Shown one piece after another: positions 12,951 to 24,363 of a DNA stretch of 64,000 nt (position 1 is its first letter; each line of letters begins with the position of its first letter). Both the position numbers and the translations under genes were made by a program. The notes beneath the pieces were generated by a model. It saw only the letters and a program-made list of their open reading frames with translations. It was not told where the DNA came from and did no database searches. The stretch comes from Volvariella volvacea V23 (Eukaryota > Basidiomycota > Agaricomycetes > Agaricales > Pluteaceae): contig KB722765.1 in NCBI GenBank assembly GCA_000349905.1, positions 85,200-149,199 on the forward strand. The letters are read 5' to 3'.

Positions 12951-14151
12951 ATGTTTTCAAAGATCTTCTTACTTTCTATTCTCTGCTCTCAGCTTTTACT
13001 CGCCCAAGCTGCTGGATACCATTTCCGGACTCCACACTCAGAGTGAGTGACGTTTTCTTTCCCTTTTTTTTTTCTTTGCCAGTGAGTTGGAAGGGGTTTG
13101 CTGACAATATGAGGTTTTTTCATGCAGTGCATTTGGATGTGGCGTTGATGTGGACCATGAAGAAATTGTTCGAATGGAGGAGAACTACCAACGGATGCGT
13201 CCGGGCCCGAATCTCTTTCGAGCCAACAATTCTGCCCCAGTTAAGATAGACGTTGTATGGAATGTCATTGCGGCGAATGGTACCAGGGAAGGAGGGTGGA
13301 TATCGTGAGTCCTCTCCTTGATGGCTACCCTTTCGTTCCTTTTTTTAAGTTGCACCATGAAAGGACGAAAACGATCAAAGAGCAAATGCGGGTAGTAAAT
13401 CAAGATTTTGAGGGAACTGGGTGGTCGTTCAGGCTTACTCGGACTCAAAGGATCTTTAACAAGCGGTACTTCTCTGGTATCAACATTACCTTGTAAGTTC
13501 CAAAACGCCCATCCGCATGATTGACGCGATACGTCGAACAGGGGATTTGAGGATCCGGTGTTCAACGAGTTCACAAAGCGCTTCCGCAGAGGAGGCCCAG
13601 AAACACTGAACATCTACTCCCTTGAGTACGTCACCCCTTCCAGCACCTAGCCATTCCGCTTACCTACCCATCAAAGACTCCCCTTGCCCATCCTAGGAGT
13701 CGGCACCTTCCCCGCGCTGTACGAAGAACTCCAAAACCTCGACGGAATCCTATTGCACCACTACATCGTCCCTGGAGGCCCTTTGCCTCCCTACGACTTG
13801 GGCAGGACTCTCACACACGAAATCGGACACTGGCTGGGCCTCTTGCACACCTTCCAAGGCGGGTGCGAGGAGCCCGGGGATTTCGTCTCGGATACTGCAC
13901 CTCAAGAGGCCGAGACGGGGGATTGCAACTTCAGGGTTATGTGTGGCATTCCTACCACTCCTAGTACGTGTATACCTTCTTTGCCGTTGACTCGTGTTCG
14001 TGTTGGCTTACTAGGGATTGCTTTTTTTCTGCATTGGGTTTTAGATAACTTTATGGACTATAACCCGGATAGTTGTCAGACGCGGTTTACTGCAGGGCAG
14101 ATTCAGAGGATGCAGGAGCAGACGCGGGCTTTCCGAGGTATTGCTTGCTGA
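12951..14151 (+). CDS. Secreted M43-type zinc metalloprotease, copy C
   Basis: Predicted 291-aa extracellular metalloprotease. Exons: 12951-13042, 13128-13304, 13364-13492, 13542-13625, 13677-13963, 14045-14151. Exon lengths 92, 177, 129, 84 and 107 match copies A and B exactly; exon 5 is two codons shorter. Signal peptide MFSKIFLLSILCSQLLLAQA. The zinc site is HEIGHWLGLLHTFQGGC, followed by EEPGDFVSDTAPQ, then NNFMDY as Met-turn and the terminal FRGIAC. It lies outside the tandem array and in opposite orientation to A and B. Sequence divergence is greater, pointing to an older duplication. A TATA box sits ~80 nt upstream. The exon 3 acceptor (AAAG before GACG) was chosen because it alone keeps the frame and the 129-nt length. 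Confidence 0.88.
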
Positions 14152-16566
14152 TTGGGGGCCAATTTATTGATGGACTTGAAGCACAACCTCCGAATCGTAA
14201 AGGACTATGTAGTAGATAAATGTATTTTGACTATGTTACTACTAGTCAGAGCAGCTAGATTTACCCAACCGCAGATAAGTTACGAAATAGGGGATCGAAT
14301 TGATCGCGTCGAGGTTGAAATGTTGAGGTTTAAAAAGATGTATCGGTCGTCATAATTACCAAGCCCAGCTTTTGGTAGGCAAACTTCCGCTCCTGCTGCA
14401 ACAACTCAGACATCCTCTCCGGGTTTTCGAGCATCATATCAACGACGTCCCAGAACGGCATTCCGGAGCGCCTAAACGGTACCTCACGCACCCCGCACGG
14501 GCACGCCTCTTCTCTGTCGTTTGTTGCGCTTGTTGGGTGTTGCAGGTGTGGACTCTCTAATTGTGGAGGGTGGTGATATTTGTGCGACAGGAAGCTGGAG
14601 GTGTGGTGGTGGCAGATCTAGAGTTGGGAGCGGCGCGCGTGTTGCTCATGGTACTTGTAACTTACATGCGATTGCTGGCTCGCGATCTCGGCGATCGCAA
14701 CGCGTTGTGTGGGGTTGTTTAGGCTTGTGTATCTGAGCGCTCACAACAATCGCTCGGCATCTCGAAGTTGTGATCTCGGGACATTGCCTTGTTCAGACGC
14801 CTAGAAGGCAGAAATCCAGGCTCCAGGCTAACAATAGTCGGCTTAGACCAAAGCTCAATGCTTATGTGTGCTGCATTGTCATAGACAGAACCTTGCCTGG
14901 GTCTTCAGTGAAGGCGCAATGCGTCAAACATTCGATTACAAGCTCTATGACTACGCAAATGGGGACCTTGGAGGTATAGCCAATGGGACACAATAGTCGT
15001 CTCAAGGACGTTCCTTGTGTCTCTAACTAGACCATCGATTGGAACGACATATACTCACTTATTCATTCAAGATGCTCGACAAGGTGGTTGGTCTCGTTCT
15101 TAAGGTTTCAATCCTCTAAGTTGCCGTTTCTCAGCCAACCGCTGTAATCCGCAAGATTTGTGGTATGCACGTTTACAGGCACTCTAGCGTGGCCTTCCAT
15201 GCACCGGTGGTCAATGTATACTTCCATGTCATTACAAGCAGTCCTGGCCTCGAATCTAGAAATATTCCGTGCGTTTTTTCACCGTTTGCTCAACAAAGCA
15301 ACTATCGACAGCTAATTTCACACAGAGACTCGCAGATTTATGGTTATACTGGTATCTAAATAAGGTTCGCTTTCGTTGCCTTGGTGGTGGTCCTGATTCC
15401 ATCCGTGAGTCGCTAGTCCTCGTTAGTCGAGATACAGGGCCTCGAGCTAATGTACTTGCCATTTAGTTAATTGTATGGGTTACAGTAATAGCGCCTGCTA
15501 TTTGGAGTCCACTCCTGGTTAAACGTGCCGCGCTCACCTAGCTTGCCACTATAGAGGGCTCCGAGCATGATGGGTTAGCATAAATTCATTGTTTACCATC
15601 CATGCAATGGCTGTACGGTTGCGACTGCAAATTGAATTCTTGGCAGCATAGGACGACCCCAGATGGCAATTACCAAGGCTTCTACTACTCCTTCCGGTCG
15701 AAATTGATTGTTGCACACCGTTTGATGCTCCTGTGGCGCCGTCCTCAGAACTCTTGAATAGCATTTCGGAACCCCGAGTACTCTCCCATCGGGAATGATA
15801 TCCCCTTTGTATGTATACACTCATTTTCTTAATCAGCTACTCTTGACACCTACAGTGCTACTGTACATCCTTGGCCTTTCGTGCTCACATAACTTACTTT
15901 AAGTATGTTCATAAAGTCGCCCGAGGGGTCATTGAGAATCGAACTGGCGCGCCGTAAACTATTGGGAGTCAAAAAGGAGTTGAAACACGGTGATTCGAAG
16001 AACCGCCGGGGATCCCTACCCATGACCATTCTACGTAGTCTGATCCACACGGATCCGAAATTCTTCAACGAAGTTTACAGCCTCATCCATTATATTTGGG
16101 CTCAAGCCGCAGTGAACTATAATCAGCCTTTTGCGTTTCGGAGGCCGACATGTCAGGTATGTCAGATCGAGAATTCCGATCGAGTACCTCGACAGAGAGT
16201 GCAGGGTCTAGATGTCCGATGTCGAATACGCCAAGAGCTCATGCTTTTGGGTGTTGTCCTGGCTTTACCCACGATCTCGGCCTCATTGCACGAGCGTCTA
16301 TCGTATCTATTGCCCAAAATTTATCAGCACGAGTGAAGTGAATGAATATTGTACACGAGTGAAGAGGCACGGCGCAGCAAATAAGAAGATCTATATATAA
16401 AACATCCACTTGCATACCACGTTTGACGTGTGGATAGCCATGAAATGCTTCAGTATGTGGGCTGTTCGCCGCCAAGGACTGGACTCGAGTACGTCATAGT
16501 GTACGAAAAGACTTAAACAAGTGGGAAAACGCATGGTAACCTTCCATCTCCTCGCTTCTATTTACC
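14152..16566. other. Intergenic, no confident gene
   Basis: About 2.4 kb between metalloproteases C and D. A 143-codon open frame at 15905-16336 (+) starts with a basic, helix-prone stretch but has no recognised motif and overlaps open antisense frames, so it is not called. An A/T box (TATATATAAAA) near 16393 is ~170 nt upstream of copy D and may or may not be its promoter. Confidence 0.4.
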
Positions 16567-17720
16567 ATGCTTTTCCACTTCTTCTTCCTACTCCTTTGTT
16601 CTATACTCATCTTCGTCGATGCTGCCGTCATCTTTGGACGAAGGTCTGAATCTACTCCAAGGTATTCGAGTGTTCCCAGTTGTGGATGAGCTTCGCTAAG
16701 ATCTCTTAGCTCGGTTCTAGGATGTGGTGTTCACATCGACTCTGAAGAGGCTGCCCGAATTGAACAACGAGTAAACTCACATCGTGTATCCCCTGAGCTC
16801 TTTCGAGCACCAAACGACACAAAGCCAGAGGAGATCGAGATACACTGGCACGTTTTCTCTGCCAATCTAACTGTGCAAGGGGGCTGGGTATCGTGAGTTT
16901 TATAAAGTTGACCTGCATGCCGCCACTGCATGACTAAAACTGTTATTAGGGAAGAATCTATCACTGAGCAGATGCGCGTTTTGAATGAAAATTATCTATG
17001 CACTGGATTTCAGTTCACCGTTGCCCAAATTGAACGAATTTTGGACCCACGATACCATGGGGGACTAACTCTGTGAGTCCTAGGTATAGTTAAGGTCGCA
17101 CAACCTTGACACGTTAGTCAAGGCAAGAGAACGACACGTTGTACTTCGAGTTAGCGGAACGCTATCGGGTGGGAGGCGCAGAAGCCCTGAATGTATATGT
17201 AGTTGAGTAGGTCCCTTTCATTTCCTTCATGATACCATTTCCGATTCTCATGTGTCGTAATTTAGCCTCCCTGGTACACTATTAGGTGCTGCCACGCTGC
17301 CTGTGTACTACGAGGAAATCCAATATCTGGACGCTGTTCTCATAGATTACGCAGCCCTACCCGGAGGAAGTGAAGTGCGTTTTAATACAGGGAAGGTCTT
17401 GGTCCACGAAGTTGGCCACTGGTTGGGCCTTTACCACATATTCGAGGGTGGATGTGACGCGCCGGGAGACTATGTTGACGATACTGCACCACAAAAAGAG
17501 CCAACTATCGGTTGCGATTTCCGTTCAACATGCGGAGTACCCCCAACGCCATGTAAGTCTTCATCATTAATCTTTCAAATATTGTTTTAACAAATTTTTG
17601 GTGTCACGTCTAGACAATATCATGGATTATAGTGAGGACGTGTGTATGCTGGACTTCACACCTGGTCAAATTGCTAGGATGCAGCAGCAAACCCGTATGT
17701 TCAGGGGTATCCCGTGCTAG
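16567..17720 (+). CDS. Secreted M43-type zinc metalloprotease, copy D (divergent)
   Basis: Predicted 292-aa extracellular metalloprotease. Exons: 16567-16661, 16710-16892, 16950-17072, 17123-17206, 17266-17552, 17614-17720 (879 nt). Intron positions and phases match copies A-C, though exons 1-3 differ by a few codons. Signal peptide MLFHFFFLLLCSILIFVDA. The zinc site HEVGHWLGLYHIFEGGC is intact, followed by DAPGDYVDDTAPQ. The Met-turn region reads NIMDY and the protein ends FRGIPC. The propeptide-side half is the most divergent of the five copies, including an IHWHVFSANL block in place of VYWNIIAANRT. Adjacent to copy C in the same orientation. Confidence 0.87.
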
Positions 17721-17824
17721 AACCTGAAACAGAATATAAATGGACTGGACAACGGGCCACTACTTATTCAATCAATGGATTATACTTTAATGTGCTGCGC
17801 ACTATGAAGGCGGACCCTCATTAG

Positions 17825-18658
17825 ATACAGTTCTGTAATCTTCTAGATCGTATCAATCCGCGGGAGGGGCGTGTTTACTATATCTGGCACAAATTTGCGG
17901 ATTGCCAAAAAGGGAAATACAGCCTGATCCTCAAACCTGAAAGCTGTAAACGCCTAAACGACCACCTGTCCTTCAGTGCCGGTACAGATGGGCCCATACG
18001 ACTCCATCCAATCCCATTCTACCCATGCATCGTCATTGGGTTATCAAAGATCAACCCAATTTTCCAAAAATACTACTGGTTTTTCTTTATCCCTGATCCG
18101 TCTCCGGCCAATAACGACAGTCCAGAGTCAATGCTACAGGGCGCGAAGTACCATACTACAAACGTGGATGCCAACTCGGGGCGCACTCCGTGGTGCTATG
18201 AATCATACTCATTTAAATTGGCCAACTCGGCAGACCTGATGGCCGCAGCTGTTGCTGGTGTTTTGCATAGCCCCACAGTTGACGAGTCTGAACAGGTTCT
18301 GAGCCGGATTCCTTTGGCTCTTCCAGAGTCAGATTCAAGAGAACTTGCGCTCACGTGTCGTACTTGGATTCAAGAGGCGATGCGTCGATTGGCAGATGCG
18401 GACATCACACATTGCACTGACGCCGGTGCATTGGAAGCGGAGATCTTATCGTACACCCAGAGTTCGCGCGTAAATTCGATGATTCGAATATCAAAGGTTA
18501 GAGTTGAATTTGAATGGGCAAGGAACTCGTCGATTGTTCGGCGGGAACAAGCAGCAGTGAATAGATGTTCTCTACGATTACTCAGATTTATTAAGTTGCA
18601 GCAATTTTTTTTTTTGCTCCTTCCTTCACAATCGTGTGAGATGGCAGCATGGTTCTAA
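17825..18658 (+). CDS. Unrecognised ORF resembling a basidiomycete DUF6914-type protein, 5' end unresolved
   Basis: One frame is open for 277 codons from the TAG at 17822 to the TAA at 18656-18658, but its first ATG is at 18131. The downstream part looks like real protein: KYYWFFFIPDP, GAKYHTTN, WCYESYSFKLAN, LTCRTWIQEAMRRLADA. The pattern of a YxW core, a YH-x-x-N motif, a WxYE motif and a C-terminal CRTW motif recalls the DUF6914 family of Agaricomycetes, of unknown function; this is a tentative recollection. Either translation starts at 18131 (175 aa), or an upstream exon supplies the start, or the 5' end has been lost. It lies immediately downstream of metalloprotease D. Confidence 0.45.
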   Translation: MQFCNLLDRINPREGRVYYIWHKFADCQKGKYSLILKPESCKRLNDHLSFSAGTDGPIRLHPIPFYPCIVIGLSKINPIFQKYYWFFFIPDPSPANNDSPESMLQGAKYHTTNVDANSGRTPWCYESYSFKLANSADLMAAAVAGVLHSPTVDESEQVLSRIPLALPESDSRELALTCRTWIQEAMRRLADADITHCTDAGALEAEILSYTQSSRVNSMIRISKVRVEFEWARNSSIVRREQAAVNRCSLRLLRFIKLQQFFFLLLPSQSCEMAAWF

Positions 18659-19177
18659 GGTCAAGGATACGGGTTCATTGTAATTGAGATTCTATTGTCT
18701 TACGAATCCAATGAACTAGTGTTATGTCCTCTAAAATAGCTCGAATATGACCGTTGTCCCGCTAGGGGCGCGAATCTATTCCTACGACCTTAAACCACCG
18801 CTGGTGGTCTGCATTGAAGACTTAGGTCCTATCAGTTTGTATTAAAATGCTAAATAGGGAGGACAACGGAAGCAGCTACGTTGGCTCTGTGAATCCCGCT
18901 TTTTTGCTCTTAATTAACGAGGCAATTGGCGGTGCATCATGAAACACTTACCACTACCATAGACAGTGTACTGCATTTTGTCCCTACTATGTTATGCACC
19001 AGGTATGGTAGCTAAGCACAAGGATCTACGATGACACTCTATCCAAGGAATAATGGTGTCTAGCTTGGTGTGCTCGATGGTGATCTCTTGGACATGTGGC
19101 TAACCATTTGGCTTAGAAGCGGGCTGTGCGAGGAATTCCTAAGTATCGGCTATGACGGCAAGGGGTGAACGGCTCAC
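18659..19177. other. Intergenic, no gene recognised
   Basis: Lies downstream of the truncated NTF2-like copy. I looked here on the minus strand for its missing exons 4-6 and did not find them. Confidence 0.4.
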
Positions 19178-19662
19178 TGAAGCTCGAGGATGGCGGTGTT
19201 ACCGACCACGATGTGGTCAAACACAGTCACGAGACGAATCGGTTCCTAGAAATACCAGTATTTGGTATTCATGTCAAAGATGCCTCGACTAGAACTGCAT
19301 ACAGTTAGGATGCCGTTAACGACGTTGAAAGTCGCAGCCTGAAATGCTATTGGAAATGAATTAGCTGCAATTTGCACTAGAAGATATATGGAATATCACA
19401 TACAAGCTAAGGAGAAGTATCGACCCTGCAAAGGCGTGGTTTTGAATTCAGGAAGTGGGTTTGAAACTGTCCAGTCGACGTCTTCAGCGACGTGCTCGGA
19501 GAAGAAGACAGAGGAGTTTCCGTTTCCTATGGGTTCGAATATTTGGCGGGCAGCGCTGGGTGTGAGTACGCTCTGACGAGGCCAGTGGCCAAAGTCAAAG
19601 TGTGCGTCCGCTGAGACGAGACTGGAGAGGCAGAGGACTGGGAAAAGGAATTTTGCCAACAT
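19178..19662 (-). pseudogene. Truncated paralog of the secreted NTF2/SnoaL-like gene (exons 1-3 only)
   Basis: Minus-strand exons 19662-19404, 19346-19303 and 19245-19178 reproduce the first three exons of the intact gene at 21951-22793. Exons 2 and 3 have identical lengths (44 and 68 nt) and exon 1 is six codons shorter. Signal peptide MLAKFLFPVLCLSSLVSA, then ADAHFDFGHWPRQS, FEPIGNGNSSVFF, AEDVDWTVSNPLPEFKTTPL and EPIRLVTVFDHIVVGN are well kept, and all three splice donors are still GT. Sequence after the exon 3 donor (GTGAGC) no longer matches exons 4-6, so the C-terminal part of the fold is missing. I call it a truncated pseudogene; a short secreted protein from the preserved exons cannot be excluded. 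Confidence 0.7.
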
Positions 19663-21950
19663 AGCTGAGATGTATGAACTGGGTAAGATGAAATTGGATT
19701 AGAGGATGCGGTGTGTCGAGGTCGTTGAGGGATTTCTACTAGTTATCAAGAAAAAATATGTGTGGAGGTCATTATTGAGTCGGTGGAGGATGGATTGAAC
19801 TTTACGTTAACACTCGGAACTACGCCTGCTTCAGCACTGTTGCGACTGGGCATCCAGCACAGGAGCGAAAAGTGGCATCTCGTGGATGGTACATCGGGGT
19901 GTGCAACATGTCCAGTCCCACCGACCCGATCGCATTAGTGGTGCGTCCAAGAAAATACACGTTCGGAGACCGCTCGCGGCCCACCCAAGTGGATGAGCTC
20001 ATCCTGATAATTGAAGGGCGGAGTTAATAAACGAGCTCACCTAACAACGCAGGCGCTGTTCCAAGAGAGCACAGTAAACCTTGTTAACAGGGTAGATAGC
20101 TCATCCTATCATTGATACAATCACGCGTCACTTTATTGACAACCTGAGCCAACGTGGTCCGAGTCGCAATTCCACAGGGTACGTCGGGGTGTGTCAACCA
20201 AGGTTTGATAAGTGGGGGTTGTCACGGACTAAAACGACATCCACCTCACGGCGTGAGGTTGGGCGACAATTCAAGGCAATCCGGTCAGCAAAGAAGAGTC
20301 ACTCTTTTGGGTTGCTGGATACCCTGAGTCTGTCCCTGGCTGGAATGATGCACTGATGCGTCCGAACAAGGGTCATGTCTTGGATCTGCTTGAGAAAGAG
20401 TCTAGTCTACCCCGAATACGAAGTATCAAGCCCTCGAGGGCGGGATCATTAAGAAGCACGATGACCAGGTCTAGGGATGGTGGATCTCGACAGTCAGCGG
20501 ATAAGATAGGCATCACGAAGGGAGCAACGTACGTGGTCCGAAGCTGTTGATAAGCTGGTTTACACACTGTGTGGAGGTACCAGGGTGAGACGTCGACAAC
20601 TAATCAAGGCATCAACAGATGTCGTCAGATGGGATTGATGGTTGTGATACCGTAAGCAACTGACAGAAAGAGTCAAAGGTCAGTCGAGTACGGCGTGAAG
20701 TTTATGGCGTAAGAGGAAATGGGCTGCAGTGGCTCCTTTGGCGCCCATATTCGGATCCTGGTTGCATTTGTAGACTCCTACTACAAGACACTAGATTATC
20801 AATGCGAGCTCTCCGCTGATTGCTTGCGATTCCAGAACATCAGATCAGGCTCTGAGCCGAATGGAAACACCCGTGACGGAGTAAATAGACGCCTGTGCAG
20901 AATAAACTGGGACATGCCCAGTTCATTTCTTTACTGCAGGGCTCCAAGAATTGTGTGTTCCGGTAATTTTTAACGAAATGGCAGATATGCACCTTGTGGG
21001 CGCAAGCCCCGAGAAGAGACCATCATTCGTTCGTACGAATAGCCGTGGACGACACGGTGGTCTTGAGTGCGCTGACGGCATTTTACTTAATTCCTCCAGC
21101 ATGAGTAATTGCAGAGTGCTTTGCGAGAGTTGCTTGGTGTAGCAGGAATCAGAGGGAGACGTGCAAGGCGGGATCACAGCACCATAGCGGGATTTTGGCA
21201 TTACCGTCGTGAGTCCTTACAGAATGCAACCAAGACTTTGGACTACATTCCTTGTGGATGTCTAGCAGAGAACGCACGGAGTCCGAGCAAAATGGCGAGG
21301 GTGGAGGCCGTCATGGTGTTGTTCCATTGATAGGATCATGCTGCTGGCAAGGGTCGTTCTAGCATGATGCCACTTGATAGGCGCACCCGTATCCTGACCC
21401 ATTGCACTTGACCACCCTGCGAGCGCCGCAAATGACGTTCTGCAGAATATTGAGCCATTGGGCGTCATGATGATCTAGTAGGTGCACAGCTCGTACTAGG
21501 TGTCGATCGAGAACGAGAATTACGCCAAGTCCAGCTGGGTTGAGAGCAAGTCGAGCGCGCCAAACAAGCACACATAAGTCGCTCGCGTCGCGTAACGCAT
21601 CGGGTTTCTTTCAGCTCACCGCTGCACCCCGCGCAGCACACCGACAAAGTGGGCCCCGCAAGTATTTACTCCATGGTCTTGGCCAATTCATGCCACATTG
21701 TGCAGGCGCAAATCTCACAGATGTCGTGCCCGTGGTTGATGATGGTACGCCATGTCAACGATGCAATCACCAACGTTTACCACATTGATGAGACTAGGTC
21801 CATACTTGCACTGGGTCGCGCTCGCATTGTGCCATCTCTGAGCTCGGCTCATACTGGAACACAGTATAAAAGGTACCTCTCATTTCTCCCAACCATCCCA
21901 AGTCGCCAACCAACACTCGCACTGTCAATTCAACTACAGCATACTTCAAG
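19663..21950. other. Intergenic between inverted NTF2-like copies
   Basis: About 2.3 kb. Only the promoter of the downstream gene (TATA box near 21865) is identifiable. No other supported gene was found. Confidence 0.45.
21865..21871 (+). promoter_or_regulatory. TATA box of secreted NTF2-like gene
   Basis: A perfect TATAAAA lies 80-86 nt upstream of the ATG at 21951, the same spacing as in metalloprotease C. Confidence 0.6.
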
Positions 21951-22793
21951 ATGATCGCTAGAGCCCTCGGCCACGCTGTCTGCCTTGCACTCCTCGTGAT
22001 GTGCCTCATAGACGTCGTAGCAGCTGATGCTCACTTTGGCACTCACTGGCCGCGCCATAACCCGCTTACGCCATCTCTCGTCAGACAAATCTTCGAGCCT
22101 CTTGGAAATGGAAACTCTTCCGTCTTCTTTGACACTCATGTCGCCGAAGATGTCGACTGGATCGTGTCCAACCCTCTACCTGAGTTCAAGACGACACCCC
22201 TGTCTGGTCACTATACTTCCCTATCTGGTTCGTCTTCCCATCCTCTCCGCAGTTTCATCCCGTTTTGATCCATATTTCGCGTGATGCAGAATTCCGAGCT
22301 TCAACGTTCAACGTTGTGAATGGTATCTTAACCGTAAGCATACCGCACGATAATCCCCCCTCAAAAAATCTGATTTCAACAAATGCAGGAACCCATCCGT
22401 CTCGTCACTGCCTTCGATCCAATCGTCTCTGGAAATGTCGCTGTAGTTGAGTTACAGTAAGTATCCAGACTCCCGACATAAGCTGCGTTCGTCTCACTCT
22501 CGAATAGCGCACAAAACTCCGTTGGAACACCCCTCGTCTCTCGCTATGGATACCACTTTGACAACAGGTAAGTAGAACAAACCAGCCTTTACGCCTTTGT
22601 TGACCGGGGGATGTGTAGATATGCCTGGATTGTGACTTTCAACGACCAAAGAAAGATCACTCGAGTCAGGTATGTAGCCCTCCAATTCACGATACGATAT
22701 ACCTTGTTCCTTATGCATCTTTAATACTATCGTAGGGCTTACCTCGACTCTGCCATGGTCCGCGACTTGGTCACATGGCACGGAAGCATCTAA
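21951..22793 (+). CDS. Secreted NTF2/SnoaL-like small protein
   Basis: Predicted secreted protein of 185 aa. Exons: 21951-22227, 22290-22333, 22389-22456, 22508-22567, 22619-22669, 22736-22793 (558 nt), with clean GT-AG junctions. The N-terminus is a signal peptide (about 25 aa, ending VVAADAHF). The body contains PSLVRQIFEPLGNGNSSVFF, AEDVDWIVSNPLPEFKTTPL, STFNVVNGILTEPIRLVTAF, YGYHFDNRYAWIVTFNDQ and a C-terminal KITRVRAYLDSAMV. The order (helical N-terminal part, DVDW segment, strands ending in an RVRAYLDS-like edge strand) is typical of SnoaL/NTF2-like folds, which can be enzymes or binding proteins; no catalytic residues can be assigned. Secreted members of this kind are common in plant-associated basidiomycetes. 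It lies inside the metalloprotease island. Confidence 0.8.
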
Positions 22794-23157
22794 AGGGACC
22801 ACGCACTTGTACATAGAGTTACGAATCATTAGAATACGCGATAGATGGGAATGTAAATAGAAGGAAGTAGGAGCTTTGTAAATGCTGTGTTTATACGTTT
22901 CGAATGAATTTGCTTTGATACAAATCTAGCTGTGACGCATCTTAGCCCATGTAGGGATCCTGTGCGGCGGTATTGCCTCCCCCAGACAGTGGGTACGATC
23001 TGGTAACGATAAAGGATATTCAAAATTCATAACTGTTCCTATTCGTCTACCAACGTATGTATAGGAACAATAAATTACAGGGGGCAATAAATACAAAACA
23101 CTGAAAGTTCAAGTCCAAATCTATCTCGTAAACTCACAACCACAACTATCCATCGTA
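22794..23157. other. Convergent 3' flank between NTF2-like gene and metalloprotease E
   Basis: The two genes converge here; the interval presumably contains both 3' UTRs. No gene is seen. Confidence 0.5.
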
Positions 23158-24363
23158 TCAAACAGCGATGCCACGGAACGCACGCGTCTGCCCCTGCATC
23201 CTCGCAATCTGCCCAGTCGTAAACTCCAGCCTACACGCATCCGGGATATAGTCCATGTAATTATCTAAATTTCAGACACCCTCAGGATACCGCTTAAGAA
23301 AGAGAAAAACACCAGCGACTCACTGATCGTAGGCGCAACCCCACACGTAGCCTGGAACGCCTCGCACTTGCCAGTCGGATCCCGCTGGGGTGCCGTATCC
23401 GACACAAAATCCCCCGGTGCGTTGCACCCGCCTTCAAATGTATGGAAGAGGCCGAGCCAGTGCCCGACCTCGTGGCTGAGCGTCTTGCCTTGGTTGTACT
23501 CCGGTATGGGCCCGCCGGGCAAGATGATGGGGTGGAGGAGGATGCCGTCGAGGTCTCCGACCAGTTCGAGGAACGAGGGGGGGCTTCCGACGCCGACTAT
23601 ACCGAGGGGGATGAGCCTGGTACGGAGTGAGTTTGTGTGAGTGTGTGCGTTGTGCTGGGGGTATGGGTGCGACGTACGGGACAGTGTAGATGTTCAGGGT
23701 TTCTGGACCTCCGGTGCGGAAGCGGGGCGCAAAGGTATTCCACAAGGGGTCTTGAATGTCGCTATACAGTTCGATTTAATCCAATGAGCTCCCAAAGCTT
23801 TGACCCCAGAGACAAGACCTACTTTGTCAGGTTCACTCCGAGATGGAACCACTTGACATTCAAAATCCTCCGCGTACGGATATGCCTGAACTTGAACCCT
23901 GCGGGTGCAAGGTCCTGGTTGATAACCCTCATCTGCTGCTGTATAGCATCGGTTCTAAAAACCACAGTCAGCGACTCAATTTGTTGGAAAAAACTATCTA
24001 TCAGCCACTCACGGTACCCAGCCGCCCTCCCTCGTCCTGTTCGCAGCGATGATATTCCAATAGACATCTATCTCGGCCGGGCCCTGACCGCTACCACGGA
24101 AAAGACTGGGGTCGGGTCTCATTTGGTTAAAACGTTGCTCCATTCGGGCGGCATCTTCGCGGCTGACGTTGAGACCACACACGGGGCTGTTTGGGTTGCT
24201 GTACATGTAACACACCACTCAGCACGAGGGGATTGAGAACGATTCAAGGTACAACTTGCCTCGTAGACGCGTAAATGGGGACGGTGCGCTCGCTCAAAAC
24301 CGCCGCATGTGCAAGAATTAGCTGGGAATAGAACACCGCGAGAAGGAACGCCGTGGAGAGCAT
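23158..24363 (-). CDS. Secreted M43-type zinc metalloprotease, copy E (lacks terminal Cys)
   Basis: Predicted 301-aa extracellular metalloprotease. Exons: 24363-24260, 24198-24013, 23954-23823, 23761-23678, 23616-23324, 23264-23158 (906 nt). Exons 4-6 have the lengths seen in copies A and B. Signal peptide STAFLLAVFYSQLILAHA. Zinc site HEVGHWLGLFHTFEGGC, then NAPGDFVSDTAPQ, NYMDYIPDAC and a C-terminal FRGIAV. The other four copies end in Cys, so one conserved cysteine is missing. Intron 1 begins with GC (GCAAGT), a rare donor class. The exon 2 acceptor has two in-frame choices 12 nt apart; the longer form is used here. A TATA-like GATAAAAA lies ~80 nt upstream. The exon coding this end is G/C-rich at third positions compared with copies A and B. 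Confidence 0.88.

Noticed and set aside
15905..16336. 143-codon open frame between proteases C and D
   Set aside because: No motif, no splice continuation, and antisense frames are open over the same interval; too weak to call.
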